Of a DNA stretch of 26,501 nucleotides, positions 1-7,569 are shown piece by piece (position 1 is the first letter of the stretch; every line of letters begins with the position of its first letter). Position numbers and translations under genes: made by a program. Under the pieces are notes generated by a model that saw only the letters and a list, made by a program, of their open reading frames with translations, ran no database searches and was not told the origin of the DNA. Origin of the DNA: a virus. The stretch lies in IMG/VR virus record IMGVR_UViG_3300042937_000477, positions 1-26,501 of that record; one strand, written 5' to 3'.

Positions 1-1
1 G

Positions 2-142
2 CTAAGGGAGAATCTAATCAAAGAGCAGCATAAACGCTGCGACGATTGCCGCATGTCGTCATTTGATCGCAGCAGGGAGAATAGATACCGCTACAACTTC
101 AGGATGAACTATGAACTATATAGAACAACAGCTAGCGATTAG
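2..142 (+). CDS. 3' end of a possible small gene (start outside window)
   Basis: An open frame enters from the left edge and stops at TAG 140-142. It would encode about 46 residues including a C-D-D-C motif followed by an Arg/Tyr/Asn-rich tail. The pair of cysteines could be half of a zinc site, but only one pair is visible. It overlaps the next plus-strand gene by 32 nt in a different frame, longer than the usual ATGA overlaps here, which weakens the call. The other two forward frames are interrupted by stops within the first 110 bases, so this is the only open frame at the edge. Function unknown. Confidence 0.35.
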   Translation, partial: LRENLIKEQHKRCDDCRMSSFDRSRENRYRYNFRMNYELYRTTASD

Positions 143-317
143 CTTTATCAAGGCGGGGCTAACACCCCGGCGCTTAGAGCAGACAGAGAAACGAAACGTC
201 AACCGGATGGCTGAGATGGCTGGCTTTACAGGAGACCAGCTAAGAACAATCTTTGAGCGCTGGGATATTGAAGGCGCTAAGAAGAAAGCACGTGCACTTA
301 AGAAGGAGGCAGTATGA
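111..317 (+). CDS. small phage protein of unknown function
   Basis: This encodes a 68-residue, charged, probably all-helical protein. The start ATG at 111 has an AGGA six bases upstream (101-104). A nearer ATG at 104 is in another frame and closes after 13 codons. The C-terminus is strongly basic (K/R-rich over the last 15 residues). The stop overlaps the next start as ATGA (314-317), so the two genes are probably co-translated. It lies on the strand opposite to the structural genes and so belongs to a different transcription unit running in from the left. I do not recognise the family. Confidence 0.7.
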   Translation: MNYIEQQLAISFIKAGLTPRRLEQTEKRNVNRMAEMAGFTGDQLRTIFERWDIEGAKKKARALKKEAV

Positions 318-592
318 GAGTATTAGTTTTGCTGTTAATGTGTGGTGCCGCAAATGCCAGCGTTAGCTGTTACACGTACGGCACTATCACTAGCTGTGGC
401 GATAAAGTATCAATATACAAATTCGACAACATGACTCAAATCGTTACGCCAAAGGGATCAGCCACTGTATACCAATACGACACGGGCAGCACAATCATTT
501 TGCCAGAAAGCTCTGCTCCCACGTCCTACCGGGAGCAGTCGTCTGACATTCCCTTGACGACACCCTTGCAAGACTTATCTGGATCAGATTGA
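314..592 (+). CDS. small exported protein with signal peptide
   Basis: This encodes 92 residues. A very good ribosome binding site (AAGGAGG, 303-309) precedes the ATG at 314. The N-terminus is a classic type I signal peptide: Met-Arg, a Val/Leu run, then a small-residue site (A-N-A before Ser) near residue 15. The mature part has two cysteines close together, possibly a disulfide, and is rich in Tyr, Thr, Ser and Gly, consistent with a small periplasmic beta protein. No lipobox is evident at the signal peptide end, so an outer-membrane spanin is not supported. Its last 98 bases overlap, tail to tail, the final gene of the minus-strand operon. Function unknown. Confidence 0.7.
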   Translation: MRVLVLLLMCGAANASVSCYTYGTITSCGDKVSIYKFDNMTQIVTPKGSATVYQYDTGSTIILPESSAPTSYREQSSDIPLTTPLQDLSGSD

Positions 593-740
593 TATCTTTG
601 CGCACCTCATTCATTTCTTTTGCTCTCAGATCGAGGCTTTTTTCCAAAGCCTCGATCTGATAAACCTGCTCACGTTGCGTTACGTACATAGTAATCGCAA
701 TACCAACGGCCACCATGATGGCTTTGACTAACTCGCTCAT
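495..740 (-). CDS. membrane-anchored coiled-coil protein, possible short i-spanin
   Basis: This 81-residue protein has one N-terminal hydrophobic segment (about residues 5-20), then a charged heptad-like helix (about 26-60), and a polar tail. Inner-membrane spanins (Rz) have this topology, but they are usually longer, near 150 residues, and I see no outer-membrane partner embedded in it. It is the last gene of the lysis cassette, and its ATG overlaps the stop of the holin candidate (ATGA, 737-740). The gene contains two perfect inverted repeats (626-660 and 513-538). Its 3' end overlaps the convergent exported-protein gene by 98 bases. The spanin role is inferred from position and topology only. 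Confidence 0.6.
   Translation of the reverse strand: MSELVKAIMVAVGIAITMYVTQREQVYQIEALEKSLDLRAKEMNEVRKDINLIQISLARVSSRECQTTAPGRTWEQSFLAK
513..538. repeat. 8-bp perfect inverted repeat in the convergent overlap
   Basis: The arms CTGCTCCC (513-520) and GGGAGCAG (531-538) are separated by 10 bases. The repeat lies where the last minus-strand late gene and the plus-strand exported-protein gene overlap. Neither strand has a run of T after the stem, so it is not a standard intrinsic terminator. Confidence 0.7.
626..660. repeat. 15-bp perfect hairpin with 5-nt loop inside a gene
   Basis: The arm TCAGATCGAGGCTTT (626-640) is perfectly complementary to AAAGCCTCGATCTGA (646-660), with loop TTTCC. The hairpin codes for part of the coiled coil of the spanin-like protein. 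No U-run follows on either strand, so it is not a canonical terminator. It could still act as a bidirectional barrier or RNA-stability element near the convergent gene ends. Confidence 0.85.
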
Positions 741-898
741 CCCTTAAATATCACACCAATGAGGCCAGCAACCGCTGTGCCTGTTACTACAATCTGCTCC
801 ATAAGAGCAGGTTTGATAGCAATGCCCATAGACGTAACCAGCATCGTGATACCACGCCACGTAGACGGCTGTTTAAGCTGATTGATTACCCAATGCAT
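737..898 (-). CDS. tiny holin candidate, 53 residues
   Basis: This gene runs from ATG 896-898 to TGA 737-739. A TAGGAG motif lies about 7 bases before the start. The protein has two hydrophobic stretches (about residues 14-30 and 36-51) separated by a short turn containing Pro and Glu, with a basic N-terminal segment and a Lys-Gly end. A two-helix membrane protein directly between an endolysin and a spanin-like gene is a reasonable holin or pinholin-type candidate, although it is very small. The start lies 10 bases beyond the endolysin stop, and its own stop overlaps the next start (ATGA). The role is inferred from topology and context; I did not match it to a characterised holin family. Confidence 0.6.
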   Translation of the reverse strand: MHWVINQLKQPSTWRGITMLVTSMGIAIKPALMEQIVVTGTAVAGLIGVIFKG

Positions 899-907
899 AA
901 TGTACTC

Positions 908-1291
908 CTACGGATAGTGTTTACGATTCAACTCTATATGTGGACCATCCCGAAAGCTCTTCCAATCCCCGCCCCAAACAATCGGTACACCTAGCTCAGA
1001 TGCTGCTTTCTTAAAAGCATCGGCTATCCTTGTATACAACGGAAAATCCCAGCTAACAACACCGTTAGATAAGGCTACAAAGTCAATCGCGTGTCCAGTG
1101 ATATGACGGGAACGCATAGTTCTGCTAGCACCTTTCTTCACTAGATACGCTTGACGCTCTCTAGTGCGTAATCCTTCGGTGATCCTGAAGTCAATGGGAG
1201 TCAATTCAATGGCTTTTTTGACCACCTTGACTAGATCAGGATGTACACCCGTAAGGCGCTGCAATGATTTCTCGCTCAATGTGTATGTCAT
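908..1291 (-). CDS. endolysin, M15-family L-alanyl-D-glutamate/D,D-peptidase
   Basis: This 127-residue protein fits a single-domain VanY-like (M15) metallopeptidase, the type found in T5-like endolysins. Visible signature: R-H-x-x-G-x-A-x-D (His63, Asp70) and, near the end, W-G-G-D-W ... G-P-H-I-E (Asp109, His118). His63, Asp70 and His118 are the expected zinc ligands. It would cut peptide cross-links of peptidoglycan at the end of infection. There is no signal peptide or wall-binding domain, so release through a holin is expected, and a holin candidate follows directly. The ATG at 1291 has GGGG about 7 bases upstream and begins one base beyond the preceding fibre stop. Confidence 0.9.
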   Translation of the reverse strand: MTYTLSEKSLQRLTGVHPDLVKVVKKAIELTPIDFRITEGLRTRERQAYLVKKGASRTMRSRHITGHAIDFVALSNGVVSWDFPLYTRIADAFKKAASELGVPIVWGGDWKSFRDGPHIELNRKHYP

Positions 1292-1292
1292 G

Positions 1293-2318
1293 TTAGTACC
1301 CCAGAGCCAGATAAGTCAGTTTGAGGTTGTATGTGCCAGCAGGGACTGCAGCCCTACAAATAATATCATAATTAAACCCGTTTACTGTGACATTGTGGAC
1401 GGATAACATCGGGCTATATTGACCAATACTCACACTAAAATCACCCAGCGTAGCCAGCACTTGAAAACACGCTGTTGGAAACGCGCTAGAAAATGCGTCA
1501 GTATAACTTAGGAATACAGTAGAGCCCGTCGAGACGAAGGTAATATCTTTAACCTCACGGTAGAAACGAAATCCATTGGCAGAAGTAATAAATCCAGCAC
1601 TAGGTGAGACAGATGTTCCAAACGTGTTATTAGCGTTAGTCCATGCTGGGTTAGAGTTAATTGTAAGCGCGCCGGACACAGTAAGATCACCGTCAATGAC
1701 AGCATCATCACCTACTGTAAGGTCGTCAGTAATAACCACATCTTCAAAACGATCAGGAGAGGATGCGGGGGTGACGAAAGAATACTCGACTAGCGATATA
1801 CCCGAATCAATTAAGCCGGTTACGGTCACTGTAGTGACGTTCAAGGCAAACGATGAACTAATAACGCTGTGGACAGATACACCACCAGAATCAGTAATGC
1901 GTAGCTTCCTATTGGGGATAAATATAGACCGATAGTCACCTGTTACAGTAAAGCTAGTGGTCGATAAGAAAGTCGGCGCAGCAGGGAATGGTACCCAGTC
2001 TTCAGGTGCATCACTGCTAGTAATGCCCGTGATATTGTCATGCTCAGTGATAACAACACCGTGAGTCTGGCCATAAATCGGTCTACCCTCCAGCACAATG
2101 CGGTAAGGATCACCCGTCTTTAGCCAGATAGTTCCAGCGCAAGCACCCCGCGCATTCAGGACAATGGGATTAGGCCACGGGACTGTACCGGCTGAATCAG
2201 AGTAGGAAATAGACAGGGTGCTGGTTCCTGCCTCATAAAACCAAAGCAAGCCACCCGCTAAAAACTCGTTGTTATCAGTAAGCTGCGGCTCTTGAAAGAC
2301 TGGGCAAAGTGAGGTCAT
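1293..2318 (-). CDS. tail fibre or tailspike with a virion-binding N-terminal domain
   Basis: The chosen start at 2318 gives 341 residues. It has AGGA 8 bases upstream and follows the stop of the ejection protein by one base; a start at 2345 would overlap that gene and shows no such site. The N-terminal 70 residues match the common phage module of the form L-A-G-G-x-L-x-F-Y-x-A-G-T-S-T with a following N-P-I-V-L-x-A-R-G, typical of tail proteins attached to the particle. The middle has short beta repeats (V-I-T-D-D-L-T-V-G-D-D-A-V-I-D-G-D). The C-terminus is a Phe/Tyr/Val-rich beta region ending in L-A-L-G-Y, like fibre tips. It probably contacts the host surface. No enzymatic motif is visible. 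Confidence 0.8.
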   Translation of the reverse strand: MTSLCPVFQEPQLTDNNEFLAGGLLWFYEAGTSTLSISYSDSAGTVPWPNPIVLNARGACAGTIWLKTGDPYRIVLEGRPIYGQTHGVVITEHDNITGITSSDAPEDWVPFPAAPTFLSTTSFTVTGDYRSIFIPNRKLRITDSGGVSVHSVISSSFALNVTTVTVTGLIDSGISLVEYSFVTPASSPDRFEDVVITDDLTVGDDAVIDGDLTVSGALTINSNPAWTNANNTFGTSVSPSAGFITSANGFRFYREVKDITFVSTGSTVFLSYTDAFSSAFPTACFQVLATLGDFSVSIGQYSPMLSVHNVTVNGFNYDIICRAAVPAGTYNLKLTYLALGY

Positions 2319-2319
2319 G

Positions 2320-4020
2320 TTAGTATCCTGTAGCAAATGAAGCACCCGTAGCCGATGCTGGTTGACGTAAAGCTGATAATCCCCGTACTGCGGCCTGTCT
2401 AGCAGGTCCCGGTTGTTTCAGAGCTTGTTGAACCAAGAAATCCTGAACGGCTGGGGAATAGGCGCCTTGAGCACCAAAGTAAAAAGCAGCAGCCTTCGGT
2501 AAGCCACCTACACCAGCAGCAAACAAATCACCTAAACCCAATCTGCCAGCAGTACCGGAATCAGGGTATTTGTTACCTAGCACCTCTTGCGCTGCTCTCC
2601 CCCATTCCTGCATAGGCATGGTGCCTTGAGCAAAGCCAGTCCTATCGCGGCCACGTAATGATTGCAATAGCTGTGCCGGGGTCATGAGTTCATTAGCAAC
2701 AGATGACGTGGTGGCCTGTTCAATGCGCTTCAACTTGAAGTATGCAGAATCCGCATTCCTAAGCGCTGTTGCATAGTCTGGATTCTGACCCTCCATCATC
2801 AAGTGCATTTGACGCTGTGCCTCTTGAATCGCTTGCCCGATTCTGCGCTCGTCAGCAATGCTAGACTTAGTGTAATTCTCCGCTAGATTGGTTAGTTCCG
2901 AATCAATTTCTTTGATAGTCACACCGTCTACACGCTGTCCCGGCTTGAATCGGCTTTCTACCGTGTTTTTAAGAATGTTATCAATCTGTTTTGCGTAAGA
3001 ACCACGCAACGTCCCGGCTAAATCACGAATACCCTGTAAGCCAGCCTGTAACTCGGGAGTCATTTCGCCGGACGTATTTTCAACCAGCCTCCCGTATGCT
3101 TCCTTAACAGCACTCTTTACCTGCTGGAATCCAGTGGTCCCCGGCTGGATATCACCGACCTCAATACGCTGCATGGGGGATACAGGTGCTTGACCGGGGG
3201 CACTTGGTAAACCAGATGCAACAGCATCAATGTCCCGGTTTAGATCGTCCACGACCTTCTTGAGCGTCGCTGTGTTGAATGTTTCCATTCCCCGGCGATG
3301 TGCTTTCGTAATAGCGGCACCAACTAGCGGGACAGACTCCAGCTTTTCCTCGGCGGTCTTCACTGCGCCACCGATAGCTTGTGCGGCTGTTGGCCGTACA
3401 CCTTCCTTAAACAATTCAGCAACCCCCTTCTGAGCCACAGGACCGCGCATTATCTTACCCAGCCCCCCTATTAGCCCCTCACCCACGTATGAGCCTAGAG
3501 CAGCCTCTCCTGCGCTTCTAAGCCTATCTTCTGGGCTAATGGTTGCAGCAGTACCGGCTGCTGTAGCCGCACGTCCTAGCATTGTGGCCGGACCAAGCCC
3601 GGCACCCGCCATATAAGCAGGCGCTTCAGCGGCTATGCGCCCCACGGTAGCTGGCCAGCCCGCCTCTGACTGATAGCGCTTCATGGCCTCGATTTCCGCG
3701 ATATCAGCCGGTTCAAGCTCAGACACTAAGCCTTTGATACCTTTCCCCATGCCGCGTAAACCGATAGCAGCACCTTTAGCAAGCTGCTCATACCAAGGAT
3801 CAGAGCGGGCGCTAGAGATATCTATACCGACCTCAAGTTGTTTTGGCTTATATTCTGGAGCGGGCTTGGGTGCGCCAGCCTTTAGGCCAGACATATCCCG
3901 CTCACCTATGCTGGGCGGTCGTAGTTTAGCCAGCTCTTGAGCCAGTATTCTCGCGCCGGAAGTGTCCCCGGCTGATTCAGCGGCCTTAATTGCGTTAAGT
4001 AATTCTCTTTGTGTAGCCAT
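2320..4020 (-). CDS. ejection (DNA pilot) protein, P22 gp16 position
   Basis: This encodes 566 residues and is the third of three consecutive internal virion proteins, matching P22 order gp7-gp20-gp16. The N-terminal 35 residues are an A/E/L helix of the type seen in phage pilot proteins. Residues 80-190 are Gly/Ala-rich with hydrophobic helices, plausible for membrane insertion during DNA delivery. Around 205-250 lies a motif I associate with phage DNA-transfer proteins: G-V-x-P-T-A-x-Q-A-I-G-G, then E-E-K-L-E-S-V-P-L-V-G and R-R-x-x-E-T-F-N. The rest is largely helical, with a hydrophobic stretch about 60 residues from the end. No lytic transglycosylase or protease motif is visible. Its ATG overlaps the upstream stop (TAATG, 4018-4022) without a clear ribosome binding site, suggesting coupled translation. 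Confidence 0.75.
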   Translation of the reverse strand: MATQRELLNAIKAAESAGDTSGARILAQELAKLRPPSIGERDMSGLKAGAPKPAPEYKPKQLEVGIDISSARSDPWYEQLAKGAAIGLRGMGKGIKGLVSELEPADIAEIEAMKRYQSEAGWPATVGRIAAEAPAYMAGAGLGPATMLGRAATAAGTAATISPEDRLRSAGEAALGSYVGEGLIGGLGKIMRGPVAQKGVAELFKEGVRPTAAQAIGGAVKTAEEKLESVPLVGAAITKAHRRGMETFNTATLKKVVDDLNRDIDAVASGLPSAPGQAPVSPMQRIEVGDIQPGTTGFQQVKSAVKEAYGRLVENTSGEMTPELQAGLQGIRDLAGTLRGSYAKQIDNILKNTVESRFKPGQRVDGVTIKEIDSELTNLAENYTKSSIADERRIGQAIQEAQRQMHLMMEGQNPDYATALRNADSAYFKLKRIEQATTSSVANELMTPAQLLQSLRGRDRTGFAQGTMPMQEWGRAAQEVLGNKYPDSGTAGRLGLGDLFAAGVGGLPKAAAFYFGAQGAYSPAVQDFLVQQALKQPGPARQAAVRGLSALRQPASATGASFATGY

Positions 4021-5522
4021 TATCGTTTAATGTTATATCTCTGATACACGCTATTGACTTCATCTTCATCCGGCTCATTGTATGAGGCATCAATATCATC
4101 ATCTTCTGCTGCGTTCAATCCCTTAGCTAGTTCAGGGCTTTTCATTAGAGACTTACGCAGTATCCGGTTGAACATCTCTAATTGCCGTTTGCGGGTCTTG
4201 GCTGGGGTCGATGCGTCAGCGATATTACCGGCTGCTTCTGCCATTTGACGTTGCTCAAAATCTGATACAGCACCGACCCCTACTAATGATTTGGTGATCT
4301 GCTTCATCTGGGCGGCTACGACCTCAAGCTGTTTACTAGCATTGAGCGCTTCAGTAGATACGCCAGCCATTTCACCTAACAGCTTACCTTTGCTGATTGC
4401 TTCAATCTGACCCGACATGGATTGATCAATCAGCTTGTTCAGTTCCGGTACTTTAGGCAAAGAGGACAGCACCTCAGCTTTTTGCTTGCGTGTTTCAGCC
4501 TGTGCAACCTGTGCCTTAGCTTCTTCCTGTGCTTTAGTCTCTGCGGCCTTTTCCTCAACCACCATCTGTTGACGCTGTTCAGGCGTGACAAAGCCACCAC
4601 GTCGCGGCATACTCTGCTTGATAGCATCAGCCAACATAGCGCCTAAACGCTCTTTTTCTGGACCCTGCGCCTGTTGGTACATGGTACGCAGATTATCAAT
4701 GTCAGCAGCCCCCATAGGCGCTTGCTGCATACCTTGCATTGCATCAGGTCCAACTACTTCAAACGGAGCAGCTTGTGGTCCCATAATGGGAGGCTGTCTC
4801 ATGGGTCCTTGTGGAGTCATCTGTACTCCACCATAATACTGCTCGGCTGATGGTGCTGGTGGTAACTGACGCTTATACTGCTCACGTCCCATTTCAAGCT
4901 GTGATCCATATCCCATCTCACCCATCTTTTGCTGTGATTCAAGATGCTGAGATCGGTATCCATGCCCTGACGCGGCTCGCAAAGCCGCGTCAGGAGTCAG
5001 AGCGTTCATGTCAAACTGTACATCAGGGGTCAAGCCTTGTTGTTCCAGCTGTTGCAAAGCCTGTCCAGTAGACATACGGAATTTATTCAGCGCCTGTCCT
5101 TCCGGCATACCAGCCTGAATATCCATGTAATACTGATCACCATAAGGGCCAATCGCATTAGCAAAGGCTTTACCCTTTTCCATCTGCATCTCTTGGCCGA
5201 TCTTGCCGGTACGCATCCCTGACTCACGAATCTGTGCTTGTTTAGCCAGATTCTCAAGCTGGGCCTGCTGTAGCTTAATCGCCATGTCTGGGCTATATTG
5301 CCCGACAGAAGCGATGTCAGGCATACCCTGAGACTGTGCAAACAGTTCACGCAGCCTTTGAGTATTCTCATAATCCTCAAAGGTTTTACGCGCCTCTAAC
5401 CGCTTCAGGTCCATCTCCATCGGCATCATTTGGGCTTGAGAGATGTTCTTGTAATAATCGAGCGCATTCGGCTGGTTCTGAAACTGCTGCTGTGCTTGAA
5501 GAAATTCCGCTAAACTAGCCAT
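4020..5522 (-). CDS. Gln-rich helical ejection protein, P22 gp20 position
   Basis: This encodes 500 residues, rich in Gln, Met, Ala and Glu. It starts at ATG 5522 with AGGAG about 8 bases upstream, just after the preceding ejection gene. The N-terminal 230 residues are Gln/Met-rich helix; the middle (about 225-265) is Pro/Met/Gln-rich and probably disordered; residues 315-360 are strong K/E/A/Q coiled coil. A C-terminal segment G-A-V-S-D-F-E-Q-R (about 415-423) with A-A-G-N-I-A-D following is a motif I have seen at the ends of phage injection proteins. The extreme C-terminus is acidic. The role is inferred from order and composition. It contains a 12-bp perfect hairpin at 4966-4994. Confidence 0.7.
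   Translation of the reverse strand: MASLAEFLQAQQQFQNQPNALDYYKNISQAQMMPMEMDLKRLEARKTFEDYENTQRLRELFAQSQGMPDIASVGQYSPDMAIKLQQAQLENLAKQAQIRESGMRTGKIGQEMQMEKGKAFANAIGPYGDQYYMDIQAGMPEGQALNKFRMSTGQALQQLEQQGLTPDVQFDMNALTPDAALRAASGHGYRSQHLESQQKMGEMGYGSQLEMGREQYKRQLPPAPSAEQYYGGVQMTPQGPMRQPPIMGPQAAPFEVVGPDAMQGMQQAPMGAADIDNLRTMYQQAQGPEKERLGAMLADAIKQSMPRRGGFVTPEQRQQMVVEEKAAETKAQEEAKAQVAQAETRKQKAEVLSSLPKVPELNKLIDQSMSGQIEAISKGKLLGEMAGVSTEALNASKQLEVVAAQMKQITKSLVGVGAVSDFEQRQMAEAAGNIADASTPAKTRKRQLEMFNRILRKSLMKSPELAKGLNAAEDDDIDASYNEPDEDEVNSVYQRYNIKR
4966..4994. repeat. 12-bp GC-rich perfect hairpin with 5-nt loop inside a gene
   Basis: CCTGACGCGGCT (4966-4977) is perfectly complementary to AGCCGCGTCAGG (4983-4994), with loop CGCAA. 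It lies in the middle of the gp20-position ejection gene, where it codes for P-D-A-A-L-R-A-A-S. No U-run follows on either strand. Confidence 0.85.
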
Positions 5523-5525
5523 ACA

Positions 5526-6434
5526 TTAAACTCCTGCCGCCCTTCTTGCGCGTAAATCATCATTCATCGAGTATGGAGCAGATGATCCACCGCCATATTG
5601 ACCATAGATAGACATACCCGCCCCAAGTAATCCTTGAATGCCCTGATTGATAGCCCCAGCTTGTCCGTAAGCGTTAGCAGAGCGAGCGTCTCCATAGCCC
5701 TGCATGGCCTGATTCTGTTCACCTGCAATACCAGCGCCAATCCGACCTAAATCAAGCGCCATGTTTACACCAGATTGGCCTAACGCCTGAGCAGCCCCAG
5801 CACCTCTGTTAGCCATGTTGCCGTACAAGCCAGCAGCACCTGATACTAAACCAGCTTGTTGTGCGTTCTGAGCTTGATTCTGAGCAAAGGCAGACTGATA
5901 GGCTTGCTGTGCTCTCTGCCAAGCATTTTGGAAGCCTGTAGCGGCCTGTTTCTGTGCATAGTTACCAGCAGCCCGTTGTTGAGCACCGGATAACAAACCA
6001 CCTCTAGCAGCCGCTGTTTGAGCCAATGCTTGTTGTCCCTGTTGTAGCTCAAACTGATAACCAGGCGTAGCTTGCAATTCAGCCAGATTACGCACCATCG
6101 GCGTATACAACGGAGACTGCTCATACTCTGCCATGCCGTATGGTTTCATCCATGCTGGCAGGTTCTGAGCATACATATCAGCCATGGCGCGTTCACGCTT
6201 TGCGCCATACGCACCCTGTTTCATGTAGGGCTGCATGGACTGATTGTACTGATTGTAGTATTGCTGGGCTTGCGTCTGCGTCAATCCATACATTTCACGC
6301 AAGTTTCTAAGCTGCATTTCTGCAATTTCTTTCTGCGCTTTTGTGGCCTTGCTACTCGCAGACGCACCCATCCCAGCCGATACACCAGACCCTACAGCGC
6401 CGATTGCTGCGCCAGCAAGAGCTACACCAGTCAT
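5526..6434 (-). CDS. DNA transfer (ejection) protein, P22 gp7 position
   Basis: This 302-residue protein begins with a Gly/Ala-rich hydrophobic helix (residues 3-28), then a K/E/Q helix (about 29-70) with many Gln and Tyr. The core contains the motif T-P-G-Y-Q-F-x-L-x-Q-G followed by A-A-A-R-G-G-L-L-S-G (about 128-155), characteristic of phage DNA-transfer proteins at the gp7 position. The remainder is Ala/Gln/Gly-rich, with amphipathic repeats ending in a Gly/Tyr/Gln segment. It is presumably packaged inside the head and ejected before the DNA. The start ATG at 6434 has GGAGAA 7 bases upstream and overlaps the preceding stop (ATGA). The next gene begins three bases after its stop. Confidence 0.8.
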   Translation of the reverse strand: MTGVALAGAAIGAVGSGVSAGMGASASSKATKAQKEIAEMQLRNLREMYGLTQTQAQQYYNQYNQSMQPYMKQGAYGAKRERAMADMYAQNLPAWMKPYGMAEYEQSPLYTPMVRNLAELQATPGYQFELQQGQQALAQTAAARGGLLSGAQQRAAGNYAQKQAATGFQNAWQRAQQAYQSAFAQNQAQNAQQAGLVSGAAGLYGNMANRGAGAAQALGQSGVNMALDLGRIGAGIAGEQNQAMQGYGDARSANAYGQAGAINQGIQGLLGAGMSIYGQYGGGSSAPYSMNDDLRARRAAGV

Positions 6435-6874
6435 GATTTATTCTCCAACAAAGTTACACGCTGCAAATACTGTTGATAAGTATCTGCGAAAATCTCTTGT
6501 TCCACGTCTTCTACATTGTCTTTATCGGTAGAATGAACGGTTAACCATTCAACATCATCATGACAGTAAATAGCCCTGACAGTACCGGCATCAGTCACCC
6601 AGACACCGGGCGCAGTGACGCTAGACTTGTTGCCGTGATGATCAAAAACTGTGCATGTACCGCGCAAAGCAACGGAGACGTGTTGTGACATGTGGGTTTT
6701 AGTCACCACAGTTGTACCGGCTGGGCAGTAGATTCTGCGACCATACAAGCCCTTAGCAAAATGATGATCTAGCGGAGGATCAACCTCTTTCATGCTACCG
6801 TCTGCGAAACGATCTTCCATAGCGCCCTTGAGAGCGTATATTTGTTGGATTGCTGGGCTGGTTATGTCTTGCAT
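6431..6874 (-). CDS. cupin-like small virion-region protein
   Basis: This encodes 147 residues. The central part (about 40-115) reads as a double-stranded beta-helix: G-L-Y-x-R-x-I-Y-C-P-A-G, then H-M-S-Q-H (His61, His65), a run ending in R-G-T-C-T-V-F-D, a P-G-x-W segment, and finally A-I-Y-C-H-D-D-V-E-W. Those spaced histidines are compatible with a cupin metal site but do not prove one. The last 35 residues are acidic and helical. It lies between the jelly-roll knob gene and the first ejection gene and overlaps both (TAATG at 6872-6876, ATGA at 6431-6434). No strong ribosome binding site is seen, so coupled translation is likely. Role unknown; structural accessory or sugar-binding is possible. 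Confidence 0.65.
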   Translation of the reverse strand: MQDITSPAIQQIYALKGAMEDRFADGSMKEVDPPLDHHFAKGLYGRRIYCPAGTTVVTKTHMSQHVSVALRGTCTVFDHHGNKSSVTAPGVWVTDAGTVRAIYCHDDVEWLTVHSTDKDNVEDVEQEIFADTYQQYLQRVTLLENKS

Positions 6875-7569
6875 TATATTTGTTGAGCGGTAATGATGAC
6901 GCTGGGTGTAGCTGGGCGAATCGGTGCAACGTCTGAGGGAAGCGTTTCTATTGAAACAGTTGTGCTATCTGTACACCACATAATCTGAACATACTGATTG
7001 TTTGCTGTTGTGGACACGATGAAGTTAAGCGCTGTAATCAGGTGTCCGTTGATAGACCCATGCTTGCTCGGGACAGTAAATCGGCTGTTGCTGTTATCAA
7101 TGTTGGCTCCATTAAAGCGAAACCAGATATCCACCTCATGCTCGGCTGAAGCAGTATTGACGAACTGAAAGCTAAACTGAATGTTATAGGTACCGGGGTA
7201 CAGAAACGTGATCTTGTTGCTGTCTGCTAGCGTGATACCGTTTGATTCTGCTGTATTATTACATCTTACAGCATAAGCGACTGTTGGGCTTGTGGCTGCT
7301 TGATCGGTAGTATCATAGAAAGACCCATAAGCCCCCACAGCACTACTCACCCACTGAGAGCCGTTCCAGACGACTAATTGGTTCAGGGTACTATCCCAGT
7401 AGCGTTGACCTATCCAAAGCTGACTGGTGGGCCTCTCAGACGTGCTCCCGGCCATTGTTAACGTCTTGATAACGTACTCTAAACGACTAAACCATTGCGA
7501 CCACACAGACGCTAGCTTACCGCTAGCCTCTGTGATGATTGATTGGAACGGCGCGTTGGGGAAGTTCAT
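6874..7569 (-). CDS. knob or fibre protein with C1q/TNF-like jelly-roll
   Basis: This encodes 231 residues. The N-terminal 75 residues include a P-x-A-P-F start, an aromatic W-x-x-W-F helix and a Y-W-D-S-T-L-N-Q-L-V-V-W-N-G segment, a common attachment module. From about residue 80 a G-A-Y-G-S-F-Y-D-T-T-D-Q-x-A motif opens a compact beta domain with a P-G-T-Y-N-I-Q-F-S-F-Q-F core, as in the C1q/TNF-like trimeric heads of phage fibres. It lies two genes after the gp10-like hub factor. In P22-like phages the tail needle gene (gp26) follows gp10, and the Sf6 needle carries a TNF-like knob, so a needle-tip or receptor-binding role is plausible but inferred. The start overlaps the preceding stop (ATGA). 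Confidence 0.7.
   Translation of the reverse strand: MNFPNAPFQSIITEASGKLASVWSQWFSRLEYVIKTLTMAGSTSERPTSQLWIGQRYWDSTLNQLVVWNGSQWVSSAVGAYGSFYDTTDQAATSPTVAYAVRCNNTAESNGITLADSNKITFLYPGTYNIQFSFQFVNTASAEHEVDIWFRFNGANIDNSNSRFTVPSKHGSINGHLITALNFIVSTTANNQYVQIMWCTDSTTVSIETLPSDVAPIRPATPSVIITAQQI

Noticed and set aside
5355-5383. 8-bp inverted repeat CCTTTGAG/CTCAAAGG with 13-base loop in the ejection gene
   Set aside because: Stem is short and loop long enough to be expected by chance in a window of this size.
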